64,000 nucleotides of DNA from Alkalicoccobacillus gibsonii (GCF_016798245.1 NZ_JAEUZA010000002.1:620001-684000); one strand, 5' to 3'. Shown: positions 16,480 through 25,775, numbered from the stretch's first letter. Program-made: numbers and translations. The notes: generated from the sequence alone by a model not told the origin.

Positions 16480-17646
16480 TTGTCTGAGAAGGAACAAGTA
16501 GCAAGAGAGTTTAGCGAACACTTTGAAGGGAAAGCGCCGGAACGCGTTTTTTTCGCCCCGGGACGAGTGAACTTAATTGGTGAGCATACGGATTATAATG
16601 GAGGCTTTGTATTTCCGGCAGCTCTTACTCAAGGAACCTATATGGCCGTAACGCAACGTACAGATGGGATGTTCAAATTGGTTAGTGGGAACATGGAGAA
16701 CCAGGTTGAATTTAGTGGTGAGGATCTCACATACAATGAATCTCACACATGGGGGAATTACATTAAAGGGGTTCTACATGCCTTTCAAGAAAAGGGCTAC
16801 TCATTAAAGGGAGCAAATCTTTACGTATCGGGTAATATCCCGAACGGAGCAGGCTTGTCTTCATCAGCTTCTCTTGAAATGGTCACAGCCTATATGGTAT
16901 CTGAACTAACGGGAGCGGGTCTGTCCCGAGTGGAGCTGGCTAAACTATGTCAGCTTGTTGAGAATCAGTTTATGGGCGTGAACAGTGGGATTATGGATCA
17001 ATTTGCCGTTGGACTTGGTGAAAAAGACCATGCACTCTTTATTGATACAGCTACTCTTACCTATGAAAAAGTACCTCTTGTTTTAGGTAATTATAAGGTG
17101 GTTGTCACGAATACAAATAAACGCAGAGAGCTTGCTGACTCTAAGTACAATGAACGTCGATCAGAGTGTGAGGAAGGCTTAAGACAATTGAGAGAGCTTG
17201 GACTTCAGATCGAATCATTAAGTGAGTGTTCAGAAACGGAATGGCATGCGCATAAAGATAAGATAGATGACGCAATCATTCGCAATCGAGTCTCGCATGT
17301 GCTATCAGAAAACAAGCGAGTAAAAGAAGCGGTACGCGTTTTAAAGAATGGTGACCTAAAGACGTTTGGGACGTTAATGGATCAATCTCACGCATCGCTT
17401 GCCGAGGATTATGAGGTAACAGGAAGAGAGCTTGATACCTTAGTCCATGTTCAGCAACAGGTACCTGGATGCATCGGTTCAAGGATGACAGGTGCTGGAT
17501 TTGGGGGATGTACAGTCAGTCTGGTACATGAGGATTCGCTTGATACCTTTTTCCAAGATGTTGCGACGAAATACGAGGAAGAGATTGGCCTATCTCCTGA
17601 GTTTTACGTTAGTGATGCAGGGGCAGGCGTACATGAGCTTACGTGA
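16480..17646 (+). CDS. galK: Galactokinase (operon copy)
   Basis: This GHMP-family kinase, about 388 residues, phosphorylates galactose at C1. It has the galactokinase signature G-R-V-N-L-I-G-E-H-T-D-Y near residue 30, the ATP-binding P-N-G-A-G-L-S-S-S-A-S loop near 125, and G-A-G-F-G-G-C-T near 345. A TTG at 16471 directly abuts the GGAGGA site, so TTG at 16480 is the better start. It follows ganA and precedes galT in the gan operon. A second, very similar galK lies at 25849-27012, outside this operon. Confidence 0.92.
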   Translation: MSEKEQVAREFSEHFEGKAPERVFFAPGRVNLIGEHTDYNGGFVFPAALTQGTYMAVTQRTDGMFKLVSGNMENQVEFSGEDLTYNESHTWGNYIKGVLHAFQEKGYSLKGANLYVSGNIPNGAGLSSSASLEMVTAYMVSELTGAGLSRVELAKLCQLVENQFMGVNSGIMDQFAVGLGEKDHALFIDTATLTYEKVPLVLGNYKVVVTNTNKRRELADSKYNERRSECEEGLRQLRELGLQIESLSECSETEWHAHKDKIDDAIIRNRVSHVLSENKRVKEAVRVLKNGDLKTFGTLMDQSHASLAEDYEVTGRELDTLVHVQQQVPGCIGSRMTGAGFGGCTVSLVHEDSLDTFFQDVATKYEEEIGLSPEFYVSDAGAGVHELT

Positions 17647-17670
17647 TCGAAAGCGAGAGGAGAGTTTGTC

Positions 17671-19185
17671 TTGACGATTCAACAATCAATCGAACGCTTA
17701 CTGGCATTCGCAACAGAAAAGGGTCTCCTAGGCGCTGGCGACCAGGAATATGCAAGAAATCGACTACTTGAAGTGTTGCAGTTAGATGAGGCACACCCTG
17801 AAAAGATTGCTATTTCTGAAGAGTGGGAAGTGGCTGAAATCCTTGCGCCTATTACTGCATGGGCGATAGAGCATGCGTTGCTTGAGGATTCAGTGATTCA
17901 ACGTGACTTGTTTGATACAAAGATCATGGGATGCGTAACCCCTTGGCCGAGCGCGGTGACAGCCTCCTTTTACGACACATACAACACGAAGGGAGCAGCT
18001 GAAGCAACAGCCGCTTTCTATGAGCTATCAAAAGATACAAACTATATTCGTATGGACCGAGTCGCTTTAAATGAATCTTGGACTTCCGAGCAGCCGTATG
18101 GCGAGCTTGAGGTAACAATTAATCTTTCTAAGCCCGAGCTTGACCCTAAAGACATTGCTAAAAGTCGAACACTTGCAGCAAGCTCCTATCCGGATGGACT
18201 GCTTCATAAAGAAAACGTTGGGTATGCAGGTCGATTGAATCACCCGGCTCGACAAACGCTTCGCCAGGTTCCAATTGAACTTGGAGGAGAATCGTGGCTG
18301 ATGCAGTTTTCGCCTTATGTGTACTATCATCAACACGCGATTGTTCTCTCTGAAGAAAAGCGGCCGATGCAAATTACACAACAGACGTTTGGGCGCTTGC
18401 TTGAATTTGTAGAGAAGTTTCCGCATTATTTTATTGGTTCCAATGCAGACCTGCCGATTGTTGGAGGATCGATTTTAACGCATGATCATTATCAAGCGGG
18501 ACATTACGAGTTTCCGATGGCACGAGCGGAAGAGCTTGATACCTTTACAATGCCTTACTATCCTGAGGTAAAAGCAAGCCTCTTAAAATGGCCACTGTCT
18601 GTCATTCGTCTACAAGCGAGTGACCGTCACCGTCTAGAAGTAGCGGGTGCGTATATTCTGGATCAGTGGCGGAAGTATACAGATCTTGAAGCTGAGATTG
18701 ATCAAGAAACAGACGGAGAGCCACATAACACAATTACTCCGATTGCGCGTCGTCGGGGAGAGAATTATGAGCTAGACTTGGTGCTACGTAACAACCGGAC
18801 GACGGAAGAGCACCCACTCGGCCTGTTCCACCCTCATGCGGAAGTGCATCCGATTAAAAAAGAAAACATCGGATTAATCGAAGTCATGGGGCTAGCGATT
18901 CTGCCAGGACGTCTGAAGCAAGAACTTCTGCAGCTAGCAGAGGTGATGGTGTCTAATCAATCGATTAAAAAGCTAGCTGAATATCCAGAGCTTTCGAAAC
19001 ATGCTACATGGCTTGGTGAATTAATGAACAGACACGCATCTGTAGCGAAGGAAGAAGCATTACATCTATTAAAAGAAGAAGTCGGACACATCTTCTCACA
19101 AGCCTTGAGCCACTGTGGAGTTTTTAAACAAGACGAGGCGGGGGTAAGAGCGTTTAAACGATTTATTGCTGGTTTGGATGAATAG
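17671..19185 (+). CDS. galT: UDP-glucose--hexose-1-phosphate uridylyltransferase (Firmicute-type GalT)
   Basis: A 504-residue GalT of the long class found in Bacillus and Lactobacillus. It exchanges UMP between UDP-glucose and galactose-1-phosphate in the Leloir pathway. The conserved G-G-S-I-L-T-H-D-H-Y-Q-(A)-G-H block (about 265-278) carries the His residues of the class. Its TTG start at 17671 has a GAGAGGAGA ribosome site. It ends the operon with a terminator. No galE epimerase is present in the window, so UDP-galactose recycling must be done from elsewhere. Confidence 0.92.
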   Translation: MTIQQSIERLLAFATEKGLLGAGDQEYARNRLLEVLQLDEAHPEKIAISEEWEVAEILAPITAWAIEHALLEDSVIQRDLFDTKIMGCVTPWPSAVTASFYDTYNTKGAAEATAAFYELSKDTNYIRMDRVALNESWTSEQPYGELEVTINLSKPELDPKDIAKSRTLAASSYPDGLLHKENVGYAGRLNHPARQTLRQVPIELGGESWLMQFSPYVYYHQHAIVLSEEKRPMQITQQTFGRLLEFVEKFPHYFIGSNADLPIVGGSILTHDHYQAGHYEFPMARAEELDTFTMPYYPEVKASLLKWPLSVIRLQASDRHRLEVAGAYILDQWRKYTDLEAEIDQETDGEPHNTITPIARRRGENYELDLVLRNNRTTEEHPLGLFHPHAEVHPIKKENIGLIEVMGLAILPGRLKQELLQLAEVMVSNQSIKKLAEYPELSKHATWLGELMNRHASVAKEEALHLLKEEVGHIFSQALSHCGVFKQDEAGVRAFKRFIAGLDE

Positions 19186-19198
19186 GATTTAATTGGGG

Positions 19199-19230
19199 AA
19201 CTGCCACCTATAGAGGATGGCAGTTTTTTT
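19199..19230 (+). terminator. Terminator of the gan-gal operon
   Basis: AACTGCCA (19199-19206) and TGGCAGTT (19218-19225) form the stem, with T residues to 19230. A decayed copy of this hairpin plus the following GATGCTTCGGCTT recurs at 19834-19886, on the far side of the tandem array. Confidence 0.88.
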
Positions 19231-19396
19231 GATGCTTCGGCTTCGCTCCCGTGCAGAGCGAAACTCAATCCTTGGGATTGGGAGAGGCTGAACTAACCAG
19301 GCTACGCTCTTCCGGTCCGCTATGAATGGCCCTTACTCTTATTTAGAGGACTAGACAGTGATAGTGAGTTTTGGCGAACACCCGGTGCTGAGTTGG

Positions 19397-19836
19397 AATC
19401 GACAAAGAGAGCGAGAAATCGACGAAGAGAGAGCGGGATCGACGAAGAGAGTGAGGAATCGACGAAGAGGGGATGGAATCGACGAAGAGGGGATGGAATC
19501 GACGAAGAGAGAGCGGAATCAACGAAGAGGGGATGGAATCGACGAAGAAAGCGCGGAATCAACGAAGAAAGCGCGGAATCGACGAAGAGAGAGCGGAATC
19601 GACGAAGAGGGGATGGAATCGACGAAGAAAGCGCGGAATCAACGAAGAGGGGATGGAATCGACGAAGAGAGAGCGGAATCAACGAAGAGGGGATGGAATC
19701 GACGAAGAGAGAGCGGAATCAACGAAGAAAGCGCGGAATCGACGAAGAGAGAGCGGAATCGACGAAGAGGGGATGGAATCGACGAAGAAAGCGCGGAATC
19801 AACAAAGAGAGGACGGAATCAACGATGAAAGGACTG
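19397..19836. repeat. Exact 20-bp tandem array, 22 copies
   Basis: The unit AATCGACGAAGAGAGAGCGG and variants repeat 22 times without a single indel. AATC recurs every 20 bp from 19397 to 19817. The first half is AATCGACGAA or AATCAACGAA. The second half is mainly one of three forms, GAGGGGATGG, GAGAGAGCGG or GAAAGCGCGG, shuffled along the array. Because 20 is not a multiple of 3, all frames stay open for long stretches, but these are artefacts. The region between galT and glnQ (19186-20535) holds no recognisable gene. Confidence 0.96.
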
Positions 19837-19887
19837 CCACCTTAAGAAGATGTCAGTTCTTATAGAAGGATTTGATGCTTCGGCTTA

Positions 19888-19932
19888 CGCTACCTGGAAA
19901 GCGGGCCCCATTCCGGTAGCGACGGCCGGAGT
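19888..19932. repeat. Fragment of the Bacillaceae intergenic element
   Basis: The stretch TGGAAAGCGGGCCCCATTCC (19895-19914) and the sequence after it, ending GGTAGCGACGGCCGGA, closely match the right end of the element at 20221-20350 (TGGAAAGCGGCCCCCATTCT, then GGTAGCGACAGCCG). It is a truncated copy next to the 20-bp array. Confidence 0.6.
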
Positions 19933-20084
19933 TCAAACTCAGAGCGTAGGCTCACTTGCCCATACGTTAAATGCACTACCTAACTGAATGAATGAGAATC
20001 TAAAGCCGACTTTTCCACTGTTTACACAAATCAATGTGCTTCACGCTGTGAATTTCGGCGAAGTTACAGAGCTTAGTGGGTAAA

Positions 20085-20164
20085 AATCAACAAAGAGAAG
20101 GCAGAATCAACAAAGAGAGGATGGAATCAACAAAGAGAGATTAAAATCAACAATCAAGGCACAA
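20085..20164. repeat. Satellite block of four 20-bp units
   Basis: AATCAACAAAGAGA-type units start at 20085, 20105, 20125 and 20145, again exactly 20 bp apart. They are of the same family as the 19397-19836 array but separated from it by about 250 bp of unrelated sequence. Confidence 0.85.
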
Positions 20165-20220
20165 AATTAAATTATGCCTACGTATATCTATTTCCCAAAA
20201 CTCATAAATCCTCAAAACAA

Positions 20221-20350
20221 AGCGGAAGGAATGGGGAGGCCGACTCCTATGGGAGGAAAGGGCAAAGGAGAAATGAACCTGGCGAAGCCGGTTTAGTTCA
20301 CCGCCCGCCCATGGAAAGCGGCCCCCATTCTGGTAGCGACAGCCGAAGCG
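20221..20350 (+). repeat. Dispersed intergenic repeat element, copy A
   Basis: This starts AGCGGAAGGAATGGGGAGGC, contains GACTCCTATGGGAGGA and the closing GGAAAGCG...GAAGCG. It is a divergent member of the element family also seen at 30191-30310 (inverted) and 55586-55706. Elements of this style (ACTCCTNYGGGA...GGAAAGCG) are common between genes in Bacillaceae. They have no coding capacity. Confidence 0.6.
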
Positions 20351-20449
20351 CAACAAAATAATACCTGCGCTCTCTAATTATTATCCTTTTATTCCCTTGA
20401 AAGCACTTAAAAAGTAAACTGTGTTAGATTATCTGACAGTGTTTTTTCT

Positions 20450-20488
20450 GTAGGTTTATGTAGGATTACATAGTCATCTCTGTAGGAT
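20450..20488 (+). promoter_or_regulatory. TGTAGGAT direct repeats upstream of glnQ
   Basis: TGTAGG occurs at 20450, 20459 and 20481, twice extended to TGTAGGAT with 22 bp between starts (20459, 20481). They lie 50-85 bp upstream of the glnQ start and could be activator sites, for instance for the GlnL regulator encoded opposite. I could not place a convincing -10/-35 pair. Confidence 0.35.
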
Positions 20489-20535
20489 GCCATTAAGTAA
20501 CTTTTTGTCATTATAAAAGGTTTGGGGGGAGAGTA

Positions 20536-21261
20536 TTGATCTCTTTTAAGAATGTGAACAAGTACTATGGTGATTTTCACGTGTTAAAGGACGTGAACAT
20601 AGAGATCGAAAAAGGAGAAGTTGTGGTTGTCCTTGGTCCATCTGGATCCGGTAAAAGTACCATGCTTCGTTGTATCAATCGTCTTGAATTAATTACTGAC
20701 GGGCAGCTTAATGTGAATGGGTTTGCTCTTCATGATAAAAAAGTCAATATCAATAAAATGCGTCGTGACATCGGCATGGTGTTCCAGCACTTTAACTTGT
20801 ATCCTCATAAAAAGATAATTGAGAATATTACGTTAGCTCCAAAAAAAGTGCTGAAGAAATCTGATCAAGAAGCGAAACAAACGGCGATGCAGTATCTCGA
20901 AAAAGTAGGGATTCCTGAAAAAGCAGAATCTTATCCTTCGCAGCTTTCCGGCGGACAGCAGCAGCGTGTAGCGATCGCGCGTGGACTTGCGATGAAGCCT
21001 CAGGTCATGCTGTTTGACGAGCCTACATCAGCTCTGGATCCAGAAATGATCGGAGAAGTGCTTGAAGTTATGAAGACACTGGCTAAAGAAGGAATGACCA
21101 TGGTTGTGGTCACACACGAAATGGGATTTGCCAAAGAAGTAGCAGACCGCATCATTTTTATGGATGAAGGTCGTGTTGTAGAAGAAGCATCTCCGGCTGA
21201 GTTTTTCTCAAATCCACGTGAAGAACGTTCACGCAATTTCCTCAGTCGTTTATTACATTAA
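20536..21261 (+). CDS. glnQ: Glutamine-type amino-acid ABC transporter ATPase GlnQ
   Basis: This 241-residue ATPase drives a polar amino-acid importer. It has Walker [10 protein letters not shown] (near 34), signature L-S-G-G-Q-Q-Q-R (near 136), Walker [13 protein letters not shown] (near 156) and the switch His in V-V-V-T-H-E-M. The start is TTG at 20536 behind a GGGGGAGAG ribosome site. It is the first gene of a glnQ-glnH-glnM-glnP operon with the same order as in B. subtilis. Whether the substrate is glutamine or another polar amino acid rests on gene order and the neighbouring GlnKL pair. Confidence 0.9.
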   Translation: MISFKNVNKYYGDFHVLKDVNIEIEKGEVVVVLGPSGSGKSTMLRCINRLELITDGQLNVNGFALHDKKVNINKMRRDIGMVFQHFNLYPHKKIIENITLAPKKVLKKSDQEAKQTAMQYLEKVGIPEKAESYPSQLSGGQQQRVAIARGLAMKPQVMLFDEPTSALDPEMIGEVLEVMKTLAKEGMTMVVVTHEMGFAKEVADRIIFMDEGRVVEEASPAEFFSNPREERSRNFLSRLLH

Positions 21262-21288
21262 TCTTATACATTGAGAGGGGTAATGAAT

Positions 21289-22104
21289 ATGAAAAAGTGG
21301 TTGATCGGTTCAGTAGCAGGTGCAATGGTACTCGCGTTAGCAGCATGTGGTGGAAACTCAGGGGAAGCATCTGAAGAAGGCGGCGAGAGCACACTTGCCA
21401 AGATTGAAGATCGTGACAAATTTGTAGTCGGTGTAAAATTCGATACGAATCTTTTTGGTTTAAAGGATCCAGCTTCTGGTGAAGTCAATGGGTTTGATAT
21501 TGATATCGCTAAAGCCATTGCTGGAGACATTTTAGGGGACGAAGAAAAGATTGAATTTGTGGAAGTGACATCTAAAACACGTATCCCACTTTTAAATAAC
21601 GGAAAAATTGATGCGATCATCGCAACAATGACGATCTCAGAAGAGCGTGCAAAAGAGGTTAACTTCTCTGATGTGTACTTTGAAGCGGGTCAATCATTGC
21701 TTGTTGAAAAAGGCAGTGACATCCAAAGCATTGATGATGTAGACGGTGATACAACGGTTCTTGCTGTAAAAGGGGCAACATCTGGAGCAAACTTACTTGA
21801 GCTGAAGCCAGAAGCGACAGTTCTTGAGCTTGAAAACTACCAGGAAGCATTCCTTGCACTGAAAGCAGGACAAGGTCAAGCGCTGACAACAGATAACTCC
21901 ATCCTTTACGGAATGGCTGAACAAGATGATAACTATGAGGTTGTTGGTGGAACCTTCACTGATGAGCCATACGGTATTGCTATTAAAAAAGGCGATGACG
22001 AGTTCACAGAGAAAGTAAACGAAGTCCTAGCGGATCTTAAAGAATCCGGCGAATATGACGCGATTTATGAAGAGTGGATTGGGGAGTCTCCTGAGGGCGA
22101 ATAA
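21289..22104 (+). CDS. glnH: Amino-acid ABC transporter binding lipoprotein GlnH
   Basis: An extracellular polar amino-acid-binding protein (bacterial family 3), about 271 residues. The signal peptide ends with the lipobox L-A-A-C-G, and a short Gly/Ser/Glu linker follows. Family features include F-D-T-N-L-F-G...G-F-D-I-D-I-A near residues 42-65. TTG 21271, ATG 21283 and ATG 21289 are in frame. GAGAGGGG at 21273 sets the best spacing for 21289. It captures glutamine or a related amino acid for GlnMP. Confidence 0.88.
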   Translation: MKKWLIGSVAGAMVLALAACGGNSGEASEEGGESTLAKIEDRDKFVVGVKFDTNLFGLKDPASGEVNGFDIDIAKAIAGDILGDEEKIEFVEVTSKTRIPLLNNGKIDAIIATMTISEERAKEVNFSDVYFEAGQSLLVEKGSDIQSIDDVDGDTTVLAVKGATSGANLLELKPEATVLELENYQEAFLALKAGQGQALTTDNSILYGMAEQDDNYEVVGGTFTDEPYGIAIKKGDDEFTEKVNEVLADLKESGEYDAIYEEWIGESPEGE

Positions 22105-22166
22105 GACTTTTGAACAAGGTGAGAGTGTGAAGCTCTTACCTTGTTTATCAAGCGGGAGGTTTAGTC

Positions 22167-22805
22167 ATGATTAATTTTTCAATTCTCATTAATTACTTTG
22201 ATATGTTTTTAGAAGGGTTTAAGATTACTCTTTTTGCTAGCTTTTTAGCATTGATCGGGAGCTTTGTGCTTGGCGCCATTATTGCGATTTTCCGAATTGC
22301 TCCGTTTAAGCCATTAAACATCGTTGGTGCGATTTATGTTGAATTTATTCGTAACATCCCGCTCTTGCTAATTGTCTTTGTGTTCTATATGGGCTTTCGT
22401 TTAGGAGGGTTCCATGCTGGTACGCTTGGGTTAATTGTTTACACGGCAGCCTTCATTGCAGAGGCGATACGTGCGGGAATTAAGTCGATTGCAAAAGGGC
22501 AAATGGAAGCAGCGCGTTCATCGGGTCTTAATTACCTACAGGCGATGTGGCATGTCATTTTACCACAGGCCGTAAAAATGGTGATTCCGCCGCTTGGCAA
22601 CCAAACATTAAACCTTGTTAAAAACTCGTCGATCCTCGGTGTTGTAGGGGGATTGGATCTTATGTATTATGGCGATTTAATCAATAGCCAGACATTTGCA
22701 GCATTTAGCACATATATTTTTGTTGGTCTCTTTTACTTGGTGTTAACGATTCCGCTTAGCTTTGGCGTTCGTTACCTAGAAAAAAGAGTATCAAGAAGCT
22801 ACTAG
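22167..22805 (+). CDS. glnM: Amino-acid ABC transporter permease GlnM
   Basis: A 212-residue HisM/GlnP-family permease with about five membrane segments and an EAA loop (M-E-A-A-R-S-S-G-L near 113). The GGGAGG ribosome site precedes ATG 22167. It would form a heterodimeric channel with the adjacent GlnP paralogue. Length is normal. Confidence 0.9.
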   Translation: MINFSILINYFDMFLEGFKITLFASFLALIGSFVLGAIIAIFRIAPFKPLNIVGAIYVEFIRNIPLLLIVFVFYMGFRLGGFHAGTLGLIVYTAAFIAEAIRAGIKSIAKGQMEAARSSGLNYLQAMWHVILPQAVKMVIPPLGNQTLNLVKNSSILGVVGGLDLMYYGDLINSQTFAAFSTYIFVGLFYLVLTIPLSFGVRYLEKRVSRSY

Positions 22806-22816
22806 GAGGGGAATAA

Positions 22817-23467
22817 ATGAATTTTGGTGAAGCATTAACAGCATCCAATCTTAGCTATTTATTCGAGGGCTTCCTTGTTACTCTTCAAGTAGCTGGACTA
22901 GCTATTGTCTTTAGCTTTATAACCGGAATTATACTAGCCGTGATTCGTTATGCAAAGATCCCGGTACTATCACAGCTTGTGGCGGTTTGGGTTGATACGA
23001 TTCGTAACCTGCCATTGCTTTTAATCTTATTCTTTATTTACTTTGCTTTGCCTGAAGTAGGAATCGACATGAGTGTGATCACTGCGGCAGTAGTTGGTTT
23101 AACTGTGTTTGAAGGAGCGCTCATTTCAGAGATTGTCCGAAGTGGCTTAAACTCCATAGATAAGGGACAAATTGAAGCTGCTCGCTCGTCCGGGTTATCC
23201 TACACAAGAACCTTGTGGCATATCATTTTGCCGCAGGCGTTAAGACGGATGGTACCACCGACAGTTAGTCAGTTTATCGCTTTACTTAAGGATACTTCGC
23301 TTGCGGTTGTCATCACTCTTCCAGAGCTTATGCACCATGCGCGTATTCTTTATGGGGGGCAATCAAACATCGTCATTGAAGTCCTCTTCATCGTCGCGAT
23401 GATGTACTTTATTGTGAATTACACCTTGTCTTTAATTGCTCGCAGATTCGAAGCGAAATACGTATAA
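22817..23467 (+). CDS. glnP: Amino-acid ABC transporter permease GlnP
   Basis: A 216-residue paralogue of GlnM with the EAA loop I-E-A-A-R-S-S-G-L and five predicted membrane segments. It starts 12 bp after glnM with an AGGAGGGG ribosome site. It is the last gene of the importer operon, and a terminator shared with the converging glnL begins right after its stop. Confidence 0.9.
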   Translation: MNFGEALTASNLSYLFEGFLVTLQVAGLAIVFSFITGIILAVIRYAKIPVLSQLVAVWVDTIRNLPLLLILFFIYFALPEVGIDMSVITAAVVGLTVFEGALISEIVRSGLNSIDKGQIEAARSSGLSYTRTLWHIILPQALRRMVPPTVSQFIALLKDTSLAVVITLPELMHHARILYGGQSNIVIEVLFIVAMMYFIVNYTLSLIARRFEAKYV

Positions 23468-23505
23468 AAAAAGGAGCCAAAGCCTTAGCTTTGAGCTCCT
23501 TTCAT
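23468..23505. terminator. Bidirectional terminator between glnP and glnL
   Basis: AAAGGAGC-CAAAGC pairs with GCTTTG-A-GCTCCTTT (one bulged A) around a CTTA loop. An A run on the left and T-rich sequence on the right serve both strands. The hairpin overlaps the last codons of glnL. Confidence 0.8.
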
Positions 23506-24384
23506 TTTCTCCTGGGTTTCCCAGAAGAGCACCTGGATAAATTTCTTCACGTTTGTTTTCACACGACTTTGTTCCGTTTCTTTCTCAAGCTCCTGCATGC
23601 GCAAACGCACATCCTGAAAATCAAAAAACAGCGGGGCATAATATTCAAACCTTGGGTTGGCGTAGTCAGTCAAACCGACTGAAGCCATATTTGATAACGC
23701 AATAGCGACAGTTCGACGGATTCGTTGCTCAATCGCTTTACTCTCACGGACCGGGTCCACATCAGGCTCACGTTCCTTAGCTAACAAGGAATATAACGTT
23801 TTTAATGGAGGGAAGGTAGGGAGCTCGAGTTCAATTAACAGTTCAATTGCCTGTAGCAAGTCCTGTGACCCACGCTCGCCCAGAAGCCCCATATCCATTA
23901 ATAGATTCTGAGCGGTATCTCGGGCAGAGTGGCTTTTTGTTGATGGAAGCATCATAGGCTGTACTTGTTCTAGGTTCGCAAGAGATTGGCGGATTTGAAG
24001 AAGGGAGCGATCGACTGTGAACTGCATATTGATCCGATTTAAAACCGATTCAACCTCAATCATATTAATCGGTTTATGAATAAAGAATTCAACCCCCATC
24101 TTATAGGCTTCTCCAACCATATCCTTGTTATCAATCTGTGAGATCATCACAAACTTGCCGTTATACCCTCTGGCCTTAAGCTCAGAAATCATCCCAATCC
24201 CGTCTAGTTCTGGCATTAGTAGATCAATTAGAACCATATGTGGATTTGTGCTTAACACCAGTTCAATTCCCTCAGATCCACCAGAGGAGCTGCCCACGAC
24301 CGTGCCAAGCATTGCATCCTCAATAATTTGTTCAATCATACGTCGGGTTGCTTTATGATCGTCAATAATACAATACGAAATCAT
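23485..24384 (-). CDS. glnL: Response regulator GlnL (YcbB type)
   Basis: A 299-residue two-component response regulator. The receiver domain has the acidic pair I-D-D, phosphoacceptor Asp54 in V-L-I-D-L-L-M-P, and Lys in I-H-K-P-I near 105. The C-terminal half (about 150-295) is the YcbB-type DNA-binding region rather than a standard OmpR or LuxR domain. It overlaps glnK by 4 bp (ATGA), so the pair is co-translated. In B. subtilis GlnKL responds to glutamine and activates glutaminase and glutamine transport. Here the pair faces glnQHMP, which makes that operon a likely target. Confidence 0.87.
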   Translation of the reverse strand: MISYCIIDDHKATRRMIEQIIEDAMLGTVVGSSSGGSEGIELVLSTNPHMVLIDLLMPELDGIGMISELKARGYNGKFVMISQIDNKDMVGEAYKMGVEFFIHKPINMIEVESVLNRINMQFTVDRSLLQIRQSLANLEQVQPMMLPSTKSHSARDTAQNLLMDMGLLGERGSQDLLQAIELLIELELPTFPPLKTLYSLLAKEREPDVDPVRESKAIEQRIRRTVAIALSNMASVGLTDYANPRFEYYAPLFFDFQDVRLRMQELEKETEQSRVKTNVKKFIQVLFWETQEKMKGAQS

Positions 24385-25664
24385 GATGAGTCCTCCTGTT
24401 TTAATCGGTAAGTTGGGAGAGTTAGGACAAATTGTGCCCCGCCCGTTACAGGTGAGGTCACTTCGATGGCCCCGTCAAACGAGGCGGCAACGTGTTTGAC
24501 ATGCGATAGGCCAATTCCTGTAGAGGCTTCGCCATTCATATGATACTTCGTTGTGTAACCAGCCTCGAATACAAAGTCAACATCCTGTTCTTTAATGCCC
24601 TGTCCATCATCTGTTACGGTGAATAGTGTTTGATCACCTTTTTCCGAAACCTGAATAAAGATGGTGCCAGACTCAGAAATGGCTTCCACTGCATTAGAGG
24701 TAAGATTATTTAACACACTAAGTAAGGCTAAATGCTGATCCGTTTTATAATCCGTTAATAAGTCGGTTGTAAATTCAATCTCTTTATTTAACCACGTGCT
24801 ATATGATTGATTTCCGATTACCACGTAGTGAATGACCTCAGACAAATCAAGCGTAGTAAAGATTTTATTATTATCATGCAGCTTCATTAACCCTGATGTC
24901 ACCCTTTGTGCATCCTTTTTAATCTCATGGATATTTTCAGAAACAAAGAGAGCTTCACGGGCTGGGGCCGGCAGATTAAGATCTTGAAGCTTTTGATACA
25001 AGCGATAACTCTTACCGGTTATAGATTCAATATCATTCATCATTTTCTTCATATAGAAGCTTTCTCCATACAAGGTGGAGCTTACAGTTAATGTTTGCTC
25101 AAAGCGTTTTTGCTGCTCGGCATGAACCGCGCTCATCTGCTGCATTTTCAACCCGACGTACAGCCCCAGCACAAAGTACACTCGGATGGCTGCTACAACA
25201 ACTAAGGTTAACCATTCAGTTGTAAGCAGAGGGTTTGTCTGTAGAAAAAAGAATCTAGCGTTTATCTCTGCAATATTTGATAAAACATCCACACCAATCA
25301 CAAAAAGCCCGAATAACAAAAGCTTTTTATCAGGTAGCTTCTTTGGAAGAAAGAACATCCCAATCCCAAAAACAAGATAATAAAAGAAGGCTGAAAAATG
25401 AATGTTCCATGCATCAATGAACATGGATGGATCATTGATAAACAGGCTGCTAGTGAGTGTGCGGAAAATAACGACAACTAGTCCAGTTACGAAGCCAGTC
25501 CATATATAAGGTAAATAAGGAAATAATAAAAGAAGCAAAAAGAATGCACTACTTCCTAGCCCAAAGCGAAATTCAGTACCAAAAGGGGCAATACGCAGCT
25601 CGCCGCAGATAGCTGTTGCTGCAGCAACAAAAAAGATCGTTAACCAATGTACATTCTTAAACAT
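24381..25664 (-). CDS. glnK: Sensor histidine kinase GlnK (YcbA type)
   Basis: This 427-residue membrane kinase has a hydrophobic N-terminal half with about six membrane segments (1-185), a helical dimerisation region with a candidate phospho-His in N-I-H-E-I-K-K near 248, and a C-terminal HATPase domain. ATP-site motifs are the N box L-L-S-V-L-N-N-L-T-S-N-A-V-E-A, G1 D-D-G-Q-G-I and G2 G-I-G-L. It is co-transcribed with and overlaps glnL. The ATG is preceded by AGGTGACGT. It matches the B. subtilis GlnK layout. Confidence 0.87.
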   Translation of the reverse strand: MFKNVHWLTIFFVAAATAICGELRIAPFGTEFRFGLGSSAFFLLLLLFPYLPYIWTGFVTGLVVVIFRTLTSSLFINDPSMFIDAWNIHFSAFFYYLVFGIGMFFLPKKLPDKKLLLFGLFVIGVDVLSNIAEINARFFFLQTNPLLTTEWLTLVVVAAIRVYFVLGLYVGLKMQQMSAVHAEQQKRFEQTLTVSSTLYGESFYMKKMMNDIESITGKSYRLYQKLQDLNLPAPAREALFVSENIHEIKKDAQRVTSGLMKLHDNNKIFTTLDLSEVIHYVVIGNQSYSTWLNKEIEFTTDLLTDYKTDQHLALLSVLNNLTSNAVEAISESGTIFIQVSEKGDQTLFTVTDDGQGIKEQDVDFVFEAGYTTKYHMNGEASTGIGLSHVKHVAASFDGAIEVTSPVTGGAQFVLTLPTYRLKQEDSS

Positions 25665-25775
25665 ACGTCACCTACTAAAAACAAAATGGGAAAAGAGCAT
25701 TTATACAGTATATCAAAAGTATGAAGATTTAATCCGATTATTTATTTTGATCTAGTAAAGTGTTATTTGTTTCTT

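Noticed and set aside
19397-19836. Possible CRISPR array
   Set aside because: Units are contiguous 20-bp tandem repeats with no unique spacers, and no cas gene is present.
19320-19865. Several overlapping open frames rich in E-S-T-K-R and R-R-R-L-F residues
   Set aside because: A 20-bp unit without stop codons keeps all frames open; three plus-strand frames and one minus-strand frame overlap fully. No start signal.
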